Source of the DNA: Armatimonadota bacterium
GTDB taxonomy: Bacteria; Armatimonadota; Fimbriimonadia; Fimbriimonadales; Fimbriimonadaceae
NCBI GenBank assembly: GCA_025360125.1
Contig: JANYCU010000043.1
Coordinates: forward strand, 1-64,000
Reading direction: 5' to 3'
Length of the DNA: 64,000 bases
Each line of letters opens with the position of its first letter. Within the stretch, counting starts at the first letter, position 1. The position numbers and the translations under genes were made by a program. The notes under the pieces were generated by a model that was not told the origin of the DNA, did no database searches, and was given only the letters and a program-made list of their open reading frames with translations. Positions 34,123 through 44,145 of the stretch are shown here, piece by piece.

Positions 34123-34699
34123 ACGTTTTCCTGGTTGTGCAGGTGTTGATGAAGCAGGCCGAGGTCCGCTCGCGGGTCCCGTCGTGGCTGCCGCCGTCAT
34201 CATTCCCGCCGACGTCGAAATCAAAGGCCTCAATGATTCGAAAAAGCTCTCCCGTGAACAGCGCGAGCGGCTCGAAATCGAAATCCTCGACAAAGCCATC
34301 TACAGCATCTCCTTCGTCGATAATCGAGAAATCGACGAGCTCAACATCCTGTGGGCCAGCATGGCCGCCATGAGCCGCGCCATCAAATCCCTCAGCCAAA
34401 CCCCGACCAAAATCTACATCGACGGCAACCGCTTGCCCCGAGACATCGAAGGCGAGGCCGTCGTCAAAGGTGACGGAAAAATCGCCGAAATCGCGGCTGC
34501 ATCAATCCTAGCTAAAGTCGCCCGCGACCGCTACATGGCAACCCTCATGCACGCCCAATATCCCAACTACGGCTTTGATCGACACTTCGGCTATCCCACA
34601 CCCGAGCATTTCGAGGCCCTCAGCCAACATGGCCCCTGCGAAATCCATCGATTCAGTTACGCCCCCATTCAAGCCCTTTCCCAAGCCAGTTTGTTTTAG
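34115..34699 (+). CDS. rnhB: Ribonuclease HII
   Basis: 194 residues from ATG 34115, inside the lipB end. CAGVDEAGRGPLAGPVVAAAVI carries the Asp-Glu-Gly motif; IYIDGNRLP the third acid, and KGDGKIAEIAAASILAKVARDR the Asp of the active site, with GFDRHFGYPTPEH near the end. Cleaves RNA in RNA-DNA hybrids after misincorporation of ribonucleotides or primers. Confidence 0.95.
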   Translation: MLERFPGCAGVDEAGRGPLAGPVVAAAVIIPADVEIKGLNDSKKLSREQRERLEIEILDKAIYSISFVDNREIDELNILWASMAAMSRAIKSLSQTPTKIYIDGNRLPRDIEGEAVVKGDGKIAEIAAASILAKVARDRYMATLMHAQYPNYGFDRHFGYPTPEHFEALSQHGPCEIHRFSYAPIQALSQASLF

Positions 34700-34907
34700 G
34701 AGAACCCTCATAGATTCCATTTCCTCGCCAGATCCTCGATCCAATAGTGTTCAATGCGACTCTTCGACCTGTGTATGACTTTGCCCAAAACAATCCAGTC
34801 CCTTCCAAGGTCGCTCCGTATTACATTTGTATCAGGAGCCAATTGGCGAGCGACCCCGGCGGTTACAGCCGATCCGAATCAGAATACGATGAACTACCTC
34901 TTCCGAA
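34700..34907. other. Gap without recognised feature
   Basis: 208 bp between convergent genes rnhB and the propeller-like gene. No frame of interest, no clear hairpin with T-run, no RNA family recognised. Confidence 0.5.
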
Positions 34908-36302
34908 TTAGAAACTCGCGTTAACCCGAACCAACTCCGAATTCTTCAAAATCATGAACTGAACCGAGGAGTCACTCTTCCAAACGAAAGTGCCCTTACC
35001 AAGGTTTTGCAATTCACAGCCCGGCTTCATCACTTCAACCGCCGCCGTTGGGTTCTCCAAATCGATCATAAACGCCCGGGTCTCCTTCAGATCAGCGCCA
35101 CCAATAACCATATATCTTCCATTGGGGCTAACCGACATCGTATCTGGCAACGATGTAAACGGACCCAATACAAAAACGCCCTTATCTTCGATGAAAACAG
35201 ACGGCTTTTCTCGCTTTGGTTGAAAGAGCAACACAATCTTGCCGTTGGCAAATTTCGCCATCTTATACGGCTCCGGAGGAGCCTGGCCCAAGCCCGGAAA
35301 TTCGCCATAACTTACCATTCCCATACTCGAAACGTACAAATACGGAGTCTTGCCATTCAGACCAGACATCACCCATTTCTTTCCATCTGGAGCATAAGTC
35401 AGACCCGTCTGTATTTGCAAATCGGGAATCGAGTAGCCGCCAATCGTGTATTGGTAAAAGGCAATATTGGTTCCGCCCGGGGTCGGCCCCGTAAACGATC
35501 GCCGAAAAGCAAACTGCTTGCCATCCGGTGAGAAAACTGGCTTCCCGGAGAACTCGCCTTTGAACTCAGACAGCTTGTTTCTAAATTCAAACGAATAGTC
35601 GGTCGTTTCCGAAAAATCGGTGTCCAATACGGCATAACCTTGGTTGTTTGGAGCCGGGAAAATTTGCATCGTATTGCCACGCAATCGCTTTGTGCCGTCG
35701 GCAAGAATAATATAGTCTCGAGTAGTCGGAGCCGCTGGTTTGTCGGCCGGAATATCCTTCAACGGAATCTTTTCATTGATCCGCAGCGCAAACGATGATC
35801 CGTCCTCACTAAAGTAAATCTTTTCGATCTTATCGAACCACTCAGTCACTCCGCCAGGATGAATCAGACGCGTAAATTCATTGCGAATCTCCTTTTTCGG
35901 GTCTTTGGGATCAGGTTCAACCATGACTTTGCGTTCCCCCCAGCAGATTCCGCCCGTTTCTCCTGCTCGAAAGACGCTAGTAACCGGGAATTCCGTCGTC
36001 TTCGGAACGCCGTTCCAAAAAATAGTTGGGGGTGCATTGACCTTTAAGTTCGCAAGGAATGCAAAGTCCTTACTGTCGCCCGAATAGAGCACCGCTCCAT
36101 TCGAAACATAAGGGCCAAAGGCTTTTCCATCGATGATCACCTTGTGGTCCATCGTGCTATACGAATAGTGATCCAAATTCGGTGAAACCGCAATCGAACC
36201 CGGAGCAACCACCCCTTTTTGATTGCGAAACAGTTTCGTCTCGACCAACTTCGGTGGTTGGAAATTGAGAAAAGGGATCGCAACAAGAGTGGCTAAGATC
36301 AT
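34908..36302 (-). CDS. Exported beta-propeller-like protein
   Basis: 464 residues with a short hydrophobic N-terminus (MILATLVAIPFLNF). The body consists of repeated strand-turn units of PD40/WD-like type: SIAVSPNLDHYSYS, KIYFSEDGSSFALR, KPVFSPDGKQFAFRR, GLTYAPDGKKWVMSG, MSVSPNGRYMVIGG, each with S/F-x-D/N-G. About six such units suggest a six-bladed propeller. Usually a binding scaffold; no catalytic domain is fused. Divergent from yraN (18 bp apart). Confidence 0.65.
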   Translation of the reverse strand: MILATLVAIPFLNFQPPKLVETKLFRNQKGVVAPGSIAVSPNLDHYSYSTMDHKVIIDGKAFGPYVSNGAVLYSGDSKDFAFLANLKVNAPPTIFWNGVPKTTEFPVTSVFRAGETGGICWGERKVMVEPDPKDPKKEIRNEFTRLIHPGGVTEWFDKIEKIYFSEDGSSFALRINEKIPLKDIPADKPAAPTTRDYIILADGTKRLRGNTMQIFPAPNNQGYAVLDTDFSETTDYSFEFRNKLSEFKGEFSGKPVFSPDGKQFAFRRSFTGPTPGGTNIAFYQYTIGGYSIPDLQIQTGLTYAPDGKKWVMSGLNGKTPYLYVSSMGMVSYGEFPGLGQAPPEPYKMAKFANGKIVLLFQPKREKPSVFIEDKGVFVLGPFTSLPDTMSVSPNGRYMVIGGADLKETRAFMIDLENPTAAVEVMKPGCELQNLGKGTFVWKSDSSVQFMILKNSELVRVNASF

Positions 36303-36320
36303 AATCTGATTGTTCGCACC

Positions 36321-36656
36321 ATGAATTCAAAAGTGTCACTGGGCCGCGCGGCAGAACAGCGAGCGGCGGATTATCTCTTGAATTTGGGCTATACCATTAT
36401 CACTCGAAATTACCAAATTCGTGGGGGTGAAATTGACCTCATCGCCCTCGATGAGGATGAATTGGTTTTCGTCGAAGTTCGGTGGCGAACCGACGACTTG
36501 GCCGAAGAAAGTATTGGATCTAAAAAGGCTGACGCCCTCCGTCGAACGATCCAAACGTACCTTACCACCATGGACGAAACCCGTAGCTATCGATGCGACC
36601 TCATCACCGCGAGCCCAAAAGAGTGCCGACATCACCGAGATTTCTTAAGTTCGTAG
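36321..36656 (+). CDS. yraN: YraN/UPF0102 nuclease-like protein
   Basis: 111 residues. LGRAAEQRAADYLLNLGYTIITRNYQIRGGEIDLIALDEDELVFVEVRWR matches the family, with the restriction-endonuclease-like core Glu-x-Asp...Glu-x-Lys (here EID and EVR: the final Lys is Arg). In many genomes it is near rnhB, as here. Function not settled; probably nucleic-acid binding. Confidence 0.88.
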   Translation: MNSKVSLGRAAEQRAADYLLNLGYTIITRNYQIRGGEIDLIALDEDELVFVEVRWRTDDLAEESIGSKKADALRRTIQTYLTTMDETRSYRCDLITASPKECRHHRDFLSS

Positions 36657-39600
36657 ATGCATTTACACCCGGCTTACGTCAAATTAAACGTTGTGCGCGC
36701 AATCATCTCTTTGCTCCTTGCCCTCGTGGCGACAATTGGGCAAGCCCAATTCAAGGTGGATCTTCAGAATACGCCAGTAGTACCAGTCAATCGACACGCG
36801 TTAATCATTGGTGCTAGCGAGTATCAGCATCTTGGCAAATTGACCTATGCAGCCAGTGACGCTAAACGATTCAAAGAAGCCCTAATCTCAGGATTTCGAT
36901 TTCAGGAAAGCTCGATTGCGTATCTGAGCGATGAAGGTGAAGGTGTTCTCAAGCCGACATCCGAAAATATTTCTGGCTCCTTAAAGAAGATGCTTTCTGA
37001 TCCAAGGTTGGACAAAGGTGACCTCTTCATCTTGTACTTTAGTGGTCATGGGATCGGGACACCTTCTGGCGACTATCTTTGCGCAACCGACTCAACAGCG
37101 AATGACGTTGAAAAAACTGGACTGCCCATTCGTGACGTCATTCAACAACTCATCGATGCAAAATTGCGAAACGTTGTCGTCATCGCTGATGCTTGTCGAG
37201 CAGGTGAAAAGAACGCGTTCGGGCATGAACTGTTTGACCTGGCAAAGAAATCAAACATTGCCCTCATGTTGGGGTGCCAACCAGGAACCAAATCATATGA
37301 GTCGCCTCAGCTTGGGTCGGGGATTTACACCTACTTTTTGCTTAGAGCCCTTAGCAACCCAAAAAACCGAACAGAGTCAGGCGGCCTTTGGACGAGCAGA
37401 CTTGCCGCAAGTATCGAATCCAGTGTTTACGAATACACCAAACATGATTACGGCGACAATGCCCAGCGGCCAACTGCGTTTGCCGAGCCAACAAGCGACG
37501 TCATGCTTGCAAAGTTTATTGATAAATCATTGGCATCTGACGGGATAGATTCGGACTTAGCGATGACTCAGGATAGGGAGAAGAGCGCCGAAGAATTAAT
37601 AGTCACTGCTGAATCAAAATTAGGAGCCAATGACTATCCTGGTGCGCTCGAAGCCGCTAAGCAAGCATTGGCCCTAAAGCCCGAAAAACTCCAAAGCGCC
37701 TATTATGCAGCGCTTGCCACCGAATACATGGGCCGCAGCGGTGAGCACCAAAAATTCTGTAATTTGATGACGAACTCCACCGACCCGTATTTCAAGAATT
37801 TCGGGGTGTTCATATCCAACAGCAGAGCCACGCCGATCGAGGCAAGGCTCAAAGCAATGGAAGCGTATTGGCAGGCTTCCCCGAAAGACGACATTTATGC
37901 CATCCAAGTTTGGGCGCGAGCAAGAACCTTTGCAACCCTAGCCGAGACCAAACGGGTCATCCTCTCTATCTTGCCCGGATTGACTTCCAAGGGGCGAGTC
38001 AGGGCCTTTTTCGAAGGAGAAATTGCCAATGCTGATGGCAACCTCGATCTCGCAATCGCGAAATATCGAGAGGCTAGAAAATTCGACGAAGGTCAGGACC
38101 TAATCGGAAACGACATGTTGGTCTTGCTCGAAATGACCACCCTGTTTATTCAGCACAAATATCCTGAGGTCAAGGCTCTCCTCAAAGAGCAGTTCAACAG
38201 CGAAAAAGTCAGTCCGATGATTTGGACTTCCGGAGCAGCCTACCTCAAGCTGATGGGCAGCCGAGACGCCGCCATTGCGATCATCAAGAAAGGAATAAAA
38301 GAAGGCATCTTGCCGGAAGACGATGTCGTCTTGGTTGCGGTGGCGATGGGTGCCAGCCTGCCTGATATTTCCGAAGATTTGGACGCCCAAGTCAAGCTTC
38401 AGCCGTACAGTTGGAAGGTTAGAACGGTCGCCACCTTTGCCCATGGAATGAAGGATAAAGACGCCCATGCAACCGCTCTAGCCATTGAAGATGCCAACCA
38501 CTACTGCGACGATGAACTCGAAATTGCAACTTTGGCATACCGAATAAACGATGCGATACTTGGAGACTCCGTTGCGCAGGGAGTCCAGTCCAGTGTCAAC
38601 CCAACCGATATCCGTGAAACCTACCGACTTCTATTCCTTAGTTTCGTCGACCGGCTTGGGACCGATTCGGAGAAATGGCAAATCCTCGGAACGCTAGGCT
38701 TGTCGTCGATGCAAGGCCCAAACACGTATCACCTCTTCAAGAAGTACATCAAGGACTTTAACGCCAAGGCCTCTCAAGGTGCCGACTTTTACGAAATGCT
38801 GTTTCAATTGGCTGCTTCGGATGAAGATGACGAAATGGTCAAATTCGCGGTTCTCCAGCCGTCGATTTTAGAGCCCGACCGGAGCGAATATCGACTGAAT
38901 TACGTCGCCTATCTGCTCTCAAGGCGCAACTATGCCTCGGCCAAGGAAGCCCTTAAAGAGGTTAAGCAAGTTTCAGACGACGCCAAACAGTTAAAGGCCG
39001 CAATCGACGCAATTTTCCTTGCCCGAAGCGGAGACAAATCCGCCTTGATCAAGCTGATGAAGTCCGAATTTGGGCCAGAGGAATATGCCCAGATCGGTCG
39101 CGGAATTGCAGGAATCTGCCTTGCCGACCTCGGCATGGGAGACCTTGCATTGCCACACTTAGAGGCAGTATCAAAATACAACCTAAAGACGATTCCCAAC
39201 ATTCGTTTTCGATGCGTAGAGGCCCAAATGAAGGTGCTTAAGACCGCCAACAAAGTCGGCCAGGCCGACGACATCTTCTTCGACATCCTCGCCTCTGACC
39301 AAACCTGCCCGTCTGTTGCCGCCAGTTTCTTTGGAGCAAAGCCAGGGATTACCAACTATGTCGGCGAAATTAAATCCGACACGAAGTGGTTCTCGGATGA
39401 CCTCTTCGAAGAGGCTAATCCAACCCACCAAGACCAACTCAACATGGCGGCAATTGGTCAAGGCACAATCGTGCTTAAAGTCAATTCAGATGGCAACGCG
39501 AATGGATCGATATCAATATCCGGCGGAAGTACTTTTGTTATCACTGCCAAAGTCGACGCGCTAGGCAATCTCAGGGGAGAAGCCAAGAGCTCTAAGCACA

Positions 39601-39782
39601 TCTTGGCCGTCGAAGCAAAGCTGCTCAGTAATGAATTCAAACGAACGGACGCATTCAAGAAATCGAATGTCGGGCAAATAGTGGTCTTCACCGACGAACG
39701 CGGAATTCAGACTCGGTGGCTAATTCGGTGGCTAATCCCGAACTCTCGCATGAAGCCTAGCCATGCGAACGCAGTCGAATAA
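36657..39782 (+). CDS. Exported caspase-like peptidase with TPR region
   Basis: 1041 residues, ATG directly after the yraN stop. An export signal (VVRAIISLLLALVATIGQAQ) precedes a C14 caspase domain (residues 45-285): HALIIGASEYQ, LFILYFSGHGIG with catalytic His131, and VVVIADACRAGEKN with catalytic Cys180, all intact. Residues about 310-900 are helical repeats of TPR type (LGANDYPGALEAAKQALALKPEKL and others), and the last 100 form strands. A self-contained orthocaspase with a binding scaffold, acting outside the cytoplasm. Substrate unknown. Confidence 0.82.
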   Translation: MHLHPAYVKLNVVRAIISLLLALVATIGQAQFKVDLQNTPVVPVNRHALIIGASEYQHLGKLTYAASDAKRFKEALISGFRFQESSIAYLSDEGEGVLKPTSENISGSLKKMLSDPRLDKGDLFILYFSGHGIGTPSGDYLCATDSTANDVEKTGLPIRDVIQQLIDAKLRNVVVIADACRAGEKNAFGHELFDLAKKSNIALMLGCQPGTKSYESPQLGSGIYTYFLLRALSNPKNRTESGGLWTSRLAASIESSVYEYTKHDYGDNAQRPTAFAEPTSDVMLAKFIDKSLASDGIDSDLAMTQDREKSAEELIVTAESKLGANDYPGALEAAKQALALKPEKLQSAYYAALATEYMGRSGEHQKFCNLMTNSTDPYFKNFGVFISNSRATPIEARLKAMEAYWQASPKDDIYAIQVWARARTFATLAETKRVILSILPGLTSKGRVRAFFEGEIANADGNLDLAIAKYREARKFDEGQDLIGNDMLVLLEMTTLFIQHKYPEVKALLKEQFNSEKVSPMIWTSGAAYLKLMGSRDAAIAIIKKGIKEGILPEDDVVLVAVAMGASLPDISEDLDAQVKLQPYSWKVRTVATFAHGMKDKDAHATALAIEDANHYCDDELEIATLAYRINDAILGDSVAQGVQSSVNPTDIRETYRLLFLSFVDRLGTDSEKWQILGTLGLSSMQGPNTYHLFKKYIKDFNAKASQGADFYEMLFQLAASDEDDEMVKFAVLQPSILEPDRSEYRLNYVAYLLSRRNYASAKEALKEVKQVSDDAKQLKAAIDAIFLARSGDKSALIKLMKSEFGPEEYAQIGRGIAGICLADLGMGDLALPHLEAVSKYNLKTIPNIRFRCVEAQMKVLKTANKVGQADDIFFDILASDQTCPSVAASFFGAKPGITNYVGEIKSDTKWFSDDLFEEANPTHQDQLNMAAIGQGTIVLKVNSDGNANGSISISGGSTFVITAKVDALGNLRGEAKSSKHILAVEAKLLSNEFKRTDAFKKSNVGQIVVFTDERGIQTRWLIRWLIPNSRMKPSHANAVE

Positions 39783-40539
39783 TCTCTAATATCGGCAAAG
39801 CCACCGACAAAACCAGCACGAAGTACCCAAAACCCGCCTTCAGCTTCGAGCCGTCAATCACCTTCCGTAGCAACGACCCAATCACCATTCCGCTGCCCGC
39901 CGAAGCCATAATCCGAGCGACAAACGCCCACGGAATATCGGGATGATTGAGGTACTCCGCCCCAAACCCGAGGCTAGTAATCATCACCACCGCGCACAGC
40001 GACGTCCCGACCGCAACCTTCATATCCAATCCGAAAAAGAGGGCGAGAACCGGAACAATCATAAACCCGCCGCCAATCCCAAAGATTCCGCTAATCAGCC
40101 CAATCCCCAAGCCAAAACAAATCCCCGTAATTGGGTGAGGATTAGCCGGAGCCTCATATTTCTTGCTCCGAATCATCGCAACTCCCGCCATCACCAAGAT
40201 CACCGCAAACGCAAACATCATCGCCGATTTTCGGGGAATCCCAAACATCATCGCGGGAAGCAAAGGATTTAAATAGTAGCGCGTCAGAAACGACATCAGC
40301 GCGGTCGGAATACCAAACTCAAACGCCTTCTTAAAGTCGACGACCTTCTGGTTCGCCGCCATGATCGTCCCCACTCCGCTCACCAAAACACTGACCCCCA
40401 ACGAATATCCCGTAGCATGCTCAAAGGTCTGACCAAGCATGTAAACCAAGATCGGGACGCTGACAATCGCCCCACCCGCGCCGATCAAACCAAACGAGAC
40501 CCCGGTCAAAAGGATGAGAAAGTAAGCCAGAATCTCCAT
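39757..40539 (-). CDS. TSUP (TauE/SafE) family permease
   Basis: 260 residues from ATG 40539 (ATG 40560 possible). About eight hydrophobic segments, with the family repeat pattern FGLIGAGGAIVSVPILVY in the first half and ISGIFGIGGGFMIVPVLALFFG in the second. These permeases move sulfite, sulfonates or other anions. The 3' end overlaps the caspase gene end by 26 bp. No sulfur genes near. Confidence 0.85.
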   Translation of the reverse strand: MEILAYFLILLTGVSFGLIGAGGAIVSVPILVYMLGQTFEHATGYSLGVSVLVSGVGTIMAANQKVVDFKKAFEFGIPTALMSFLTRYYLNPLLPAMMFGIPRKSAMMFAFAVILVMAGVAMIRSKKYEAPANPHPITGICFGLGIGLISGIFGIGGGFMIVPVLALFFGLDMKVAVGTSLCAVVMITSLGFGAEYLNHPDIPWAFVARIMASAGSGMVIGSLLRKVIDGSKLKAGFGYFVLVLSVALPILEIIRLRSHG

Positions 40540-40672
40540 GTTTTCGTTTTGAGTAAGCATACGCCATTATTCAAATCACCTCCTTTGAACCGCCGCCAAA
40601 CGGAGACCATGTTCTCACCGTTTGCACCACCATCGGAAGTAATCGACCATTTCTCGGTATCCTTATAACCGA

Positions 40673-42061
40673 ATGAAGAAGCTTTGGGGCGGTGCGTTCA
40701 GCGAGTCAACCGCTGATCTTGTAGATCGATTTGGACAAACCATCCACACCGACCTTAATTTTTGGCAAGAAGACATTATCGGCAGTGTCGCGCACGCTCG
40801 AATGCTCGGCGAAACTGGCATAATCACCAAAGAAGAGGCCAAGATCATCTACGATGGCCTCGAGAAAATCCACGACGATGGCCCCGAAGCACTTCGATTG
40901 GACGTTGAAGACATTCACACCGCCATCGAACTTCGACTTTACGAATTAGTGGGCGACGTCGCCGGAAAACTTCACACCGCCCGCAGCCGAAACGACCAAG
41001 TAGCCACCGCAGCCCGGCTGATGCTTCACAACGAGCTACTAATTGTCCTCGATCTTATCAAATCGCTTCAAGGCGAACTATTGGTCCAAGGTGAGAAATA
41101 CAAATCCGCGATCATGCCCGGCTTCACTCACCAGCAGCATGCCCAGCCAATCACCCTCGGATTCCACCTCATGGCTCACTTCTGGGCCCTTCAACGCCAC
41201 GGACACCGTGCCGAACAACTCTTCAAATTAGCCAACTATTGCCCTCTCGGCGCCGCCGCTCTTGCCGGAACCAGCTTCCCGATTGACCGACAAATGACAA
41301 GCGACGAATTAGGCTTTACCGCCCCAATTCCAAACGCCCTTGACGCAACCAGCGATCGGTCATTCATCATGGACGCCCTCCACGTCTGCGCGCTCATCAT
41401 GATCGACCTGAGCCGAATCTCGCAAGAACTTGTCCTGTTTAGTGGTCGAGAATTCGGATTCATCAAGCTCGCCGACTCCGTCACCACGGGCTCATCCATC
41501 ATGCCGCAAAAGCGAAACCCCGACATGGCCGAGTTGATTCGGGGTCGAACTGGTCGCGTCATTGCTAACTGGGTCACTCTCGCCACCGTCATGAAAGGCC
41601 TTCCTCTCGGCTACAACCGAGACACCCAAGAAGACAAACCGCCGCTCTTTGACTCGCTTGGAAAAGTCAAAGACTCACTTCAACTGATTCAGCTTCAACT
41701 CGAATCGTGCGAATGGCAACTTGACACCATGCGAGATGCCACCAAAGGCGATTTCTCGACCGCAACGGACCTGGCCGACTACCTTGCTTCAAACGGAACT
41801 CCGTTCCGCGAAGCCCACGAAATGGTTGGAAAGGTGGTCATCGGCTGTAACGAGCGAAACATCACCCTCGAAGACCTCGATGAAAAAAGTCTGAACGAAA
41901 TTTGCCCCGAAATCCCTGTCGAAGCCCTCAGCGTTCTCCAACCCGAAGACTCAGTCAAACGACGAGAATCATTTGGAGCACCGGGTCCGAAGGCAATGGA
42001 TGTTCAATTGGCCCAAGCAATGAAAGTATTCGAATCGCGCGGATTTGAAGAAATCGTCTAA
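40673..42061 (+). CDS. argH: Argininosuccinate lyase
   Basis: 462 residues. KLWGGAFSESTADLVDRFG is the family start; HTARSRNDQVAT and GFTHQQHAQPITLG hold active-site contacts, and GSSIMPQKRNPDMAEL is the fumarase-superfamily signature with the catalytic Ser loop. Splits argininosuccinate into arginine and fumarate. argG is not in the window. Confidence 0.96.
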   Translation: MKKLWGGAFSESTADLVDRFGQTIHTDLNFWQEDIIGSVAHARMLGETGIITKEEAKIIYDGLEKIHDDGPEALRLDVEDIHTAIELRLYELVGDVAGKLHTARSRNDQVATAARLMLHNELLIVLDLIKSLQGELLVQGEKYKSAIMPGFTHQQHAQPITLGFHLMAHFWALQRHGHRAEQLFKLANYCPLGAAALAGTSFPIDRQMTSDELGFTAPIPNALDATSDRSFIMDALHVCALIMIDLSRISQELVLFSGREFGFIKLADSVTTGSSIMPQKRNPDMAELIRGRTGRVIANWVTLATVMKGLPLGYNRDTQEDKPPLFDSLGKVKDSLQLIQLQLESCEWQLDTMRDATKGDFSTATDLADYLASNGTPFREAHEMVGKVVIGCNERNITLEDLDEKSLNEICPEIPVEALSVLQPEDSVKRRESFGAPGPKAMDVQLAQAMKVFESRGFEEIV

Positions 42062-42068
42062 AAAGACC

Positions 42069-42620
42069 CTACAAGTCCAGCCGAACGCCCTTCAGGAACA
42101 TTCGGGCTTCTTCGTCGGGGCCACCGTAACTTAACCGCATGATGTCTTCAACCGGGAACACCCGGCGACCGTCTTCATACCCAAGGAAACTAATTTCCTC
42201 AAGCTCAACATGATCGTCCGAATAGGCTCGCACGTACCCGTATAGAACCGATCCATCTTCAGTGTGGATTCCGGCCAAAAGCTTTTTGTTCATTACAAAT
42301 TCAAGCAGCTTCTCCATTTCAAGGCTGTCCGGTGCCCCCCGAGATTGGCCATTCGAAATCTTTTGTCGCTCAAGCAGCAGCTTGACCGCGTGCATGTACT
42401 GAGTTCCGTATTGAACTCGCAAAATCTTTTCCAGCGACCCTACAAACGAGCCCCAATTCTGACCATATCGGTCGATCCGTTCGAGCCGAAATGAATCCCC
42501 GTCGATTTCGCGAACAAATCCGACTTCGAAGGAATCAGGCTCATAATGAACGCCACAAAGCTCTCCTCGTTCATGACAATCGAAGAGAACTTGGCGGATT
42601 CGCTCAAACAGTTCAGACAC
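42069..42620 (-). CDS. Hypothetical protein with duplicated Sm-like domain
   Basis: 183 residues made of two similar halves: residues 18-82 (GVHYEPDSFEVGFVREIDG, LEKILRVQYGTQYMHAVKLL) and 113-180 (GIHTEDGSVLYGYVRAYSD, VEDIMRLSYGGPDEEARMFL). Each has the strand succession of a small beta barrel, ending in the shared I-x-R-x-x-YG-x-x-x-x-A. This looks like an internal duplication of an Sm/LSm-like or RNA-binding barrel. Family not recognised. Same strand as the HAD gene upstream, 18 bp gap. Confidence 0.6.
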   Translation of the reverse strand: MSELFERIRQVLFDCHERGELCGVHYEPDSFEVGFVREIDGDSFRLERIDRYGQNWGSFVGSLEKILRVQYGTQYMHAVKLLLERQKISNGQSRGAPDSLEMEKLLEFVMNKKLLAGIHTEDGSVLYGYVRAYSDDHVELEEISFLGYEDGRRVFPVEDIMRLSYGGPDEEARMFLKGVRLDL

Positions 42621-42637
42621 CAGATCGTTGTACCCGG

Positions 42638-43273
42638 TTAAAGGGCTACCTCATGAAGCGTCTTGACAACTTGGTTGGCCAACTTGAAGTCCAAATGCTG
42701 AGTCACATCATTCGGACAAGCGATCACCACCAGTCCCGCTGCGTGAGCCGATGCCACCCCATTTTGAGAATCCTCAAGGGCAACCACTCCCGCACGGTCC
42801 ATATTCATCAACTCGAGTGCCTTAAGGTAAAGATCCGGTGCGGGCTTGCTGCGAGCCGCATCCTCCTGGCAAATGATTCGCTCAAAATAATGGGTCAAAT
42901 TCATCTTCTCGACAAAATCGTCCACCCAACTATGCAGCGAGCTTGAAACGATACAGCACCGAATCTGCTTCTCCTTTGCTCGCTCTAATAATTCGACCGC
43001 ACCAGGCCGAGCCTCAAGCTTGAAAAGCTCCCAATATCGAACCCGAAATCGAGCCCGAATCGACTCGTTGCTTTCGTCGAGCGAGGCCAAACGCTTCAAC
43101 AAGGCATCAGGCTGCTCAGCCACCTGATCAGGTCCTCGACCAACAATGTTTAGCCAAACTTCATCCGGATATTCCTGCCCGTGAGATGCATAAAGCCATT
43201 GCCAAGCCAAAACTTCCGGCGTCTCAGTGTCAAGAATCAAGCCGTCGAAGTCAAAGAAAAGGGCGGAAACCAA
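42638..43273 (-). CDS. HAD-superfamily phosphatase (beta-phosphoglucomutase-like)
   Basis: 211 residues from TTG 43273; upstream the frame runs through a repeat and is not conserved. ALFFDFDGLILDTE is motif I with the nucleophile Asp; RCCIVSSSLHSW motif II with the Ser; SKPAPDLYLKALE motif III with the Lys; VVALEDSQNGVASAHAAGL motif IV. Cap domain between motifs I and II. Phosphatase or mutase on a sugar phosphate; substrate unknown. Confidence 0.85.
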   Translation of the reverse strand: MVSALFFDFDGLILDTETPEVLAWQWLYASHGQEYPDEVWLNIVGRGPDQVAEQPDALLKRLASLDESNESIRARFRVRYWELFKLEARPGAVELLERAKEKQIRCCIVSSSLHSWVDDFVEKMNLTHYFERIICQEDAARSKPAPDLYLKALELMNMDRAGVVALEDSQNGVASAHAAGLVVIACPNDVTQHLDFKLANQVVKTLHEVAL

Positions 43274-43297
43274 GTATCCAGCGTACCATCCAAATCG

Positions 43298-43341
43298 GCT
43301 GACAGCTAACAGCTTCTTGGCTAACAGCTTCTTGGCTAGCC
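43298..43341. repeat. Period-7/16 tandem repeat
   Basis: TTGGCTAACAGCTTC repeats directly (CAGCTAACAGCTTCTTGG, then CTAACAGCTTCTTGGCTAGC). Built from GCTAACA/GCTGACA units of 7. Between divergent hadA-like and ftsE starts. Confidence 0.65.
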
Positions 43342-43359
43342 GGGTATCTTTACTAGGAA

Positions 43360-44145
43360 GTGCCGAACGGAAAGCCTTACGTTGAATTAAAAGATGTTTC
43401 CGTTTCATATCGGAAGCAAACCGAAGCGCTGGCCAAATGCAATTTGGTGATCGAAGAAGGCGAATTTGTCTTCCTCGTCGGCAAAACTGGCGCGGGCAAA
43501 TCCACCCTCCTAAAACTCATTTCCCGAGAAATCGCTCCAGAATCCGGCACCGTCATGGTCGATGGAAAAGCGGTCAACAAGCAACTCGCTTTCTTCATTC
43601 CCAACTTGAGGCGCAAAATGGGGATCGTCCCCCAAGATTTTGCCCTTCTTCCCAAAAAGACCGTAGCCGAGAACATTGCCTACGCAAGTCGAGCTGCTGG
43701 GAAGACGAAAAGACAAACTCGTCGCCGAATGGCCTTCATTCTTTTCGGAATTCATCTCGATCACAAGATGAACAGCTTTCCCGACGAACTGTCGGGCGGA
43801 GAAAAGCAACGAGTCGCCATCGGTCGCGCCCTCATCAACGACCCACCCCTGCTTCTCGCCGACGAGCCCACCGGGAACCTCGATCCCGAACACTCAATGG
43901 AAGTCATGCAACTGCTGATGAACCTCAACGAACGAGGGACCACCGTTATTGTCGCCAGCCACGACATGATGGTCATCGAGCAACTCGGAAAAAGGGTGAT
44001 CCGAATCGATGATGGCAAAATCATTTCCGACACCAAATTTCCCGAGCAGTTTGCCAACCCCGAACCTACAATCGAACTGGTAGAAAACCCCGGCCCCGAG
44101 CTAGAACTCTTCACCCAGCCGGAGGAGGAGGATTCAGATGTTTGA
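43360..44145 (+). CDS. ftsE: Cell-division ATPase FtsE
   Basis: 261 residues from GTG 43360 (AGGA is close upstream). Walker [18 protein letters not shown]-loop [10 protein letters not shown], signature [15 protein letters not shown], Walker [14 protein letters not shown], and IVASHDMMV. FtsE family traits such as PQDF. The last 45 residues are an acidic extension not seen in E. coli FtsE. Overlaps ftsX by 8 bp, and the pair is followed by an EnvC-like activator, confirming the assignment. Confidence 0.93.
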   Translation: MPNGKPYVELKDVSVSYRKQTEALAKCNLVIEEGEFVFLVGKTGAGKSTLLKLISREIAPESGTVMVDGKAVNKQLAFFIPNLRRKMGIVPQDFALLPKKTVAENIAYASRAAGKTKRQTRRRMAFILFGIHLDHKMNSFPDELSGGEKQRVAIGRALINDPPLLLADEPTGNLDPEHSMEVMQLLMNLNERGTTVIVASHDMMVIEQLGKRVIRIDDGKIISDTKFPEQFANPEPTIELVENPGPELELFTQPEEEDSDV

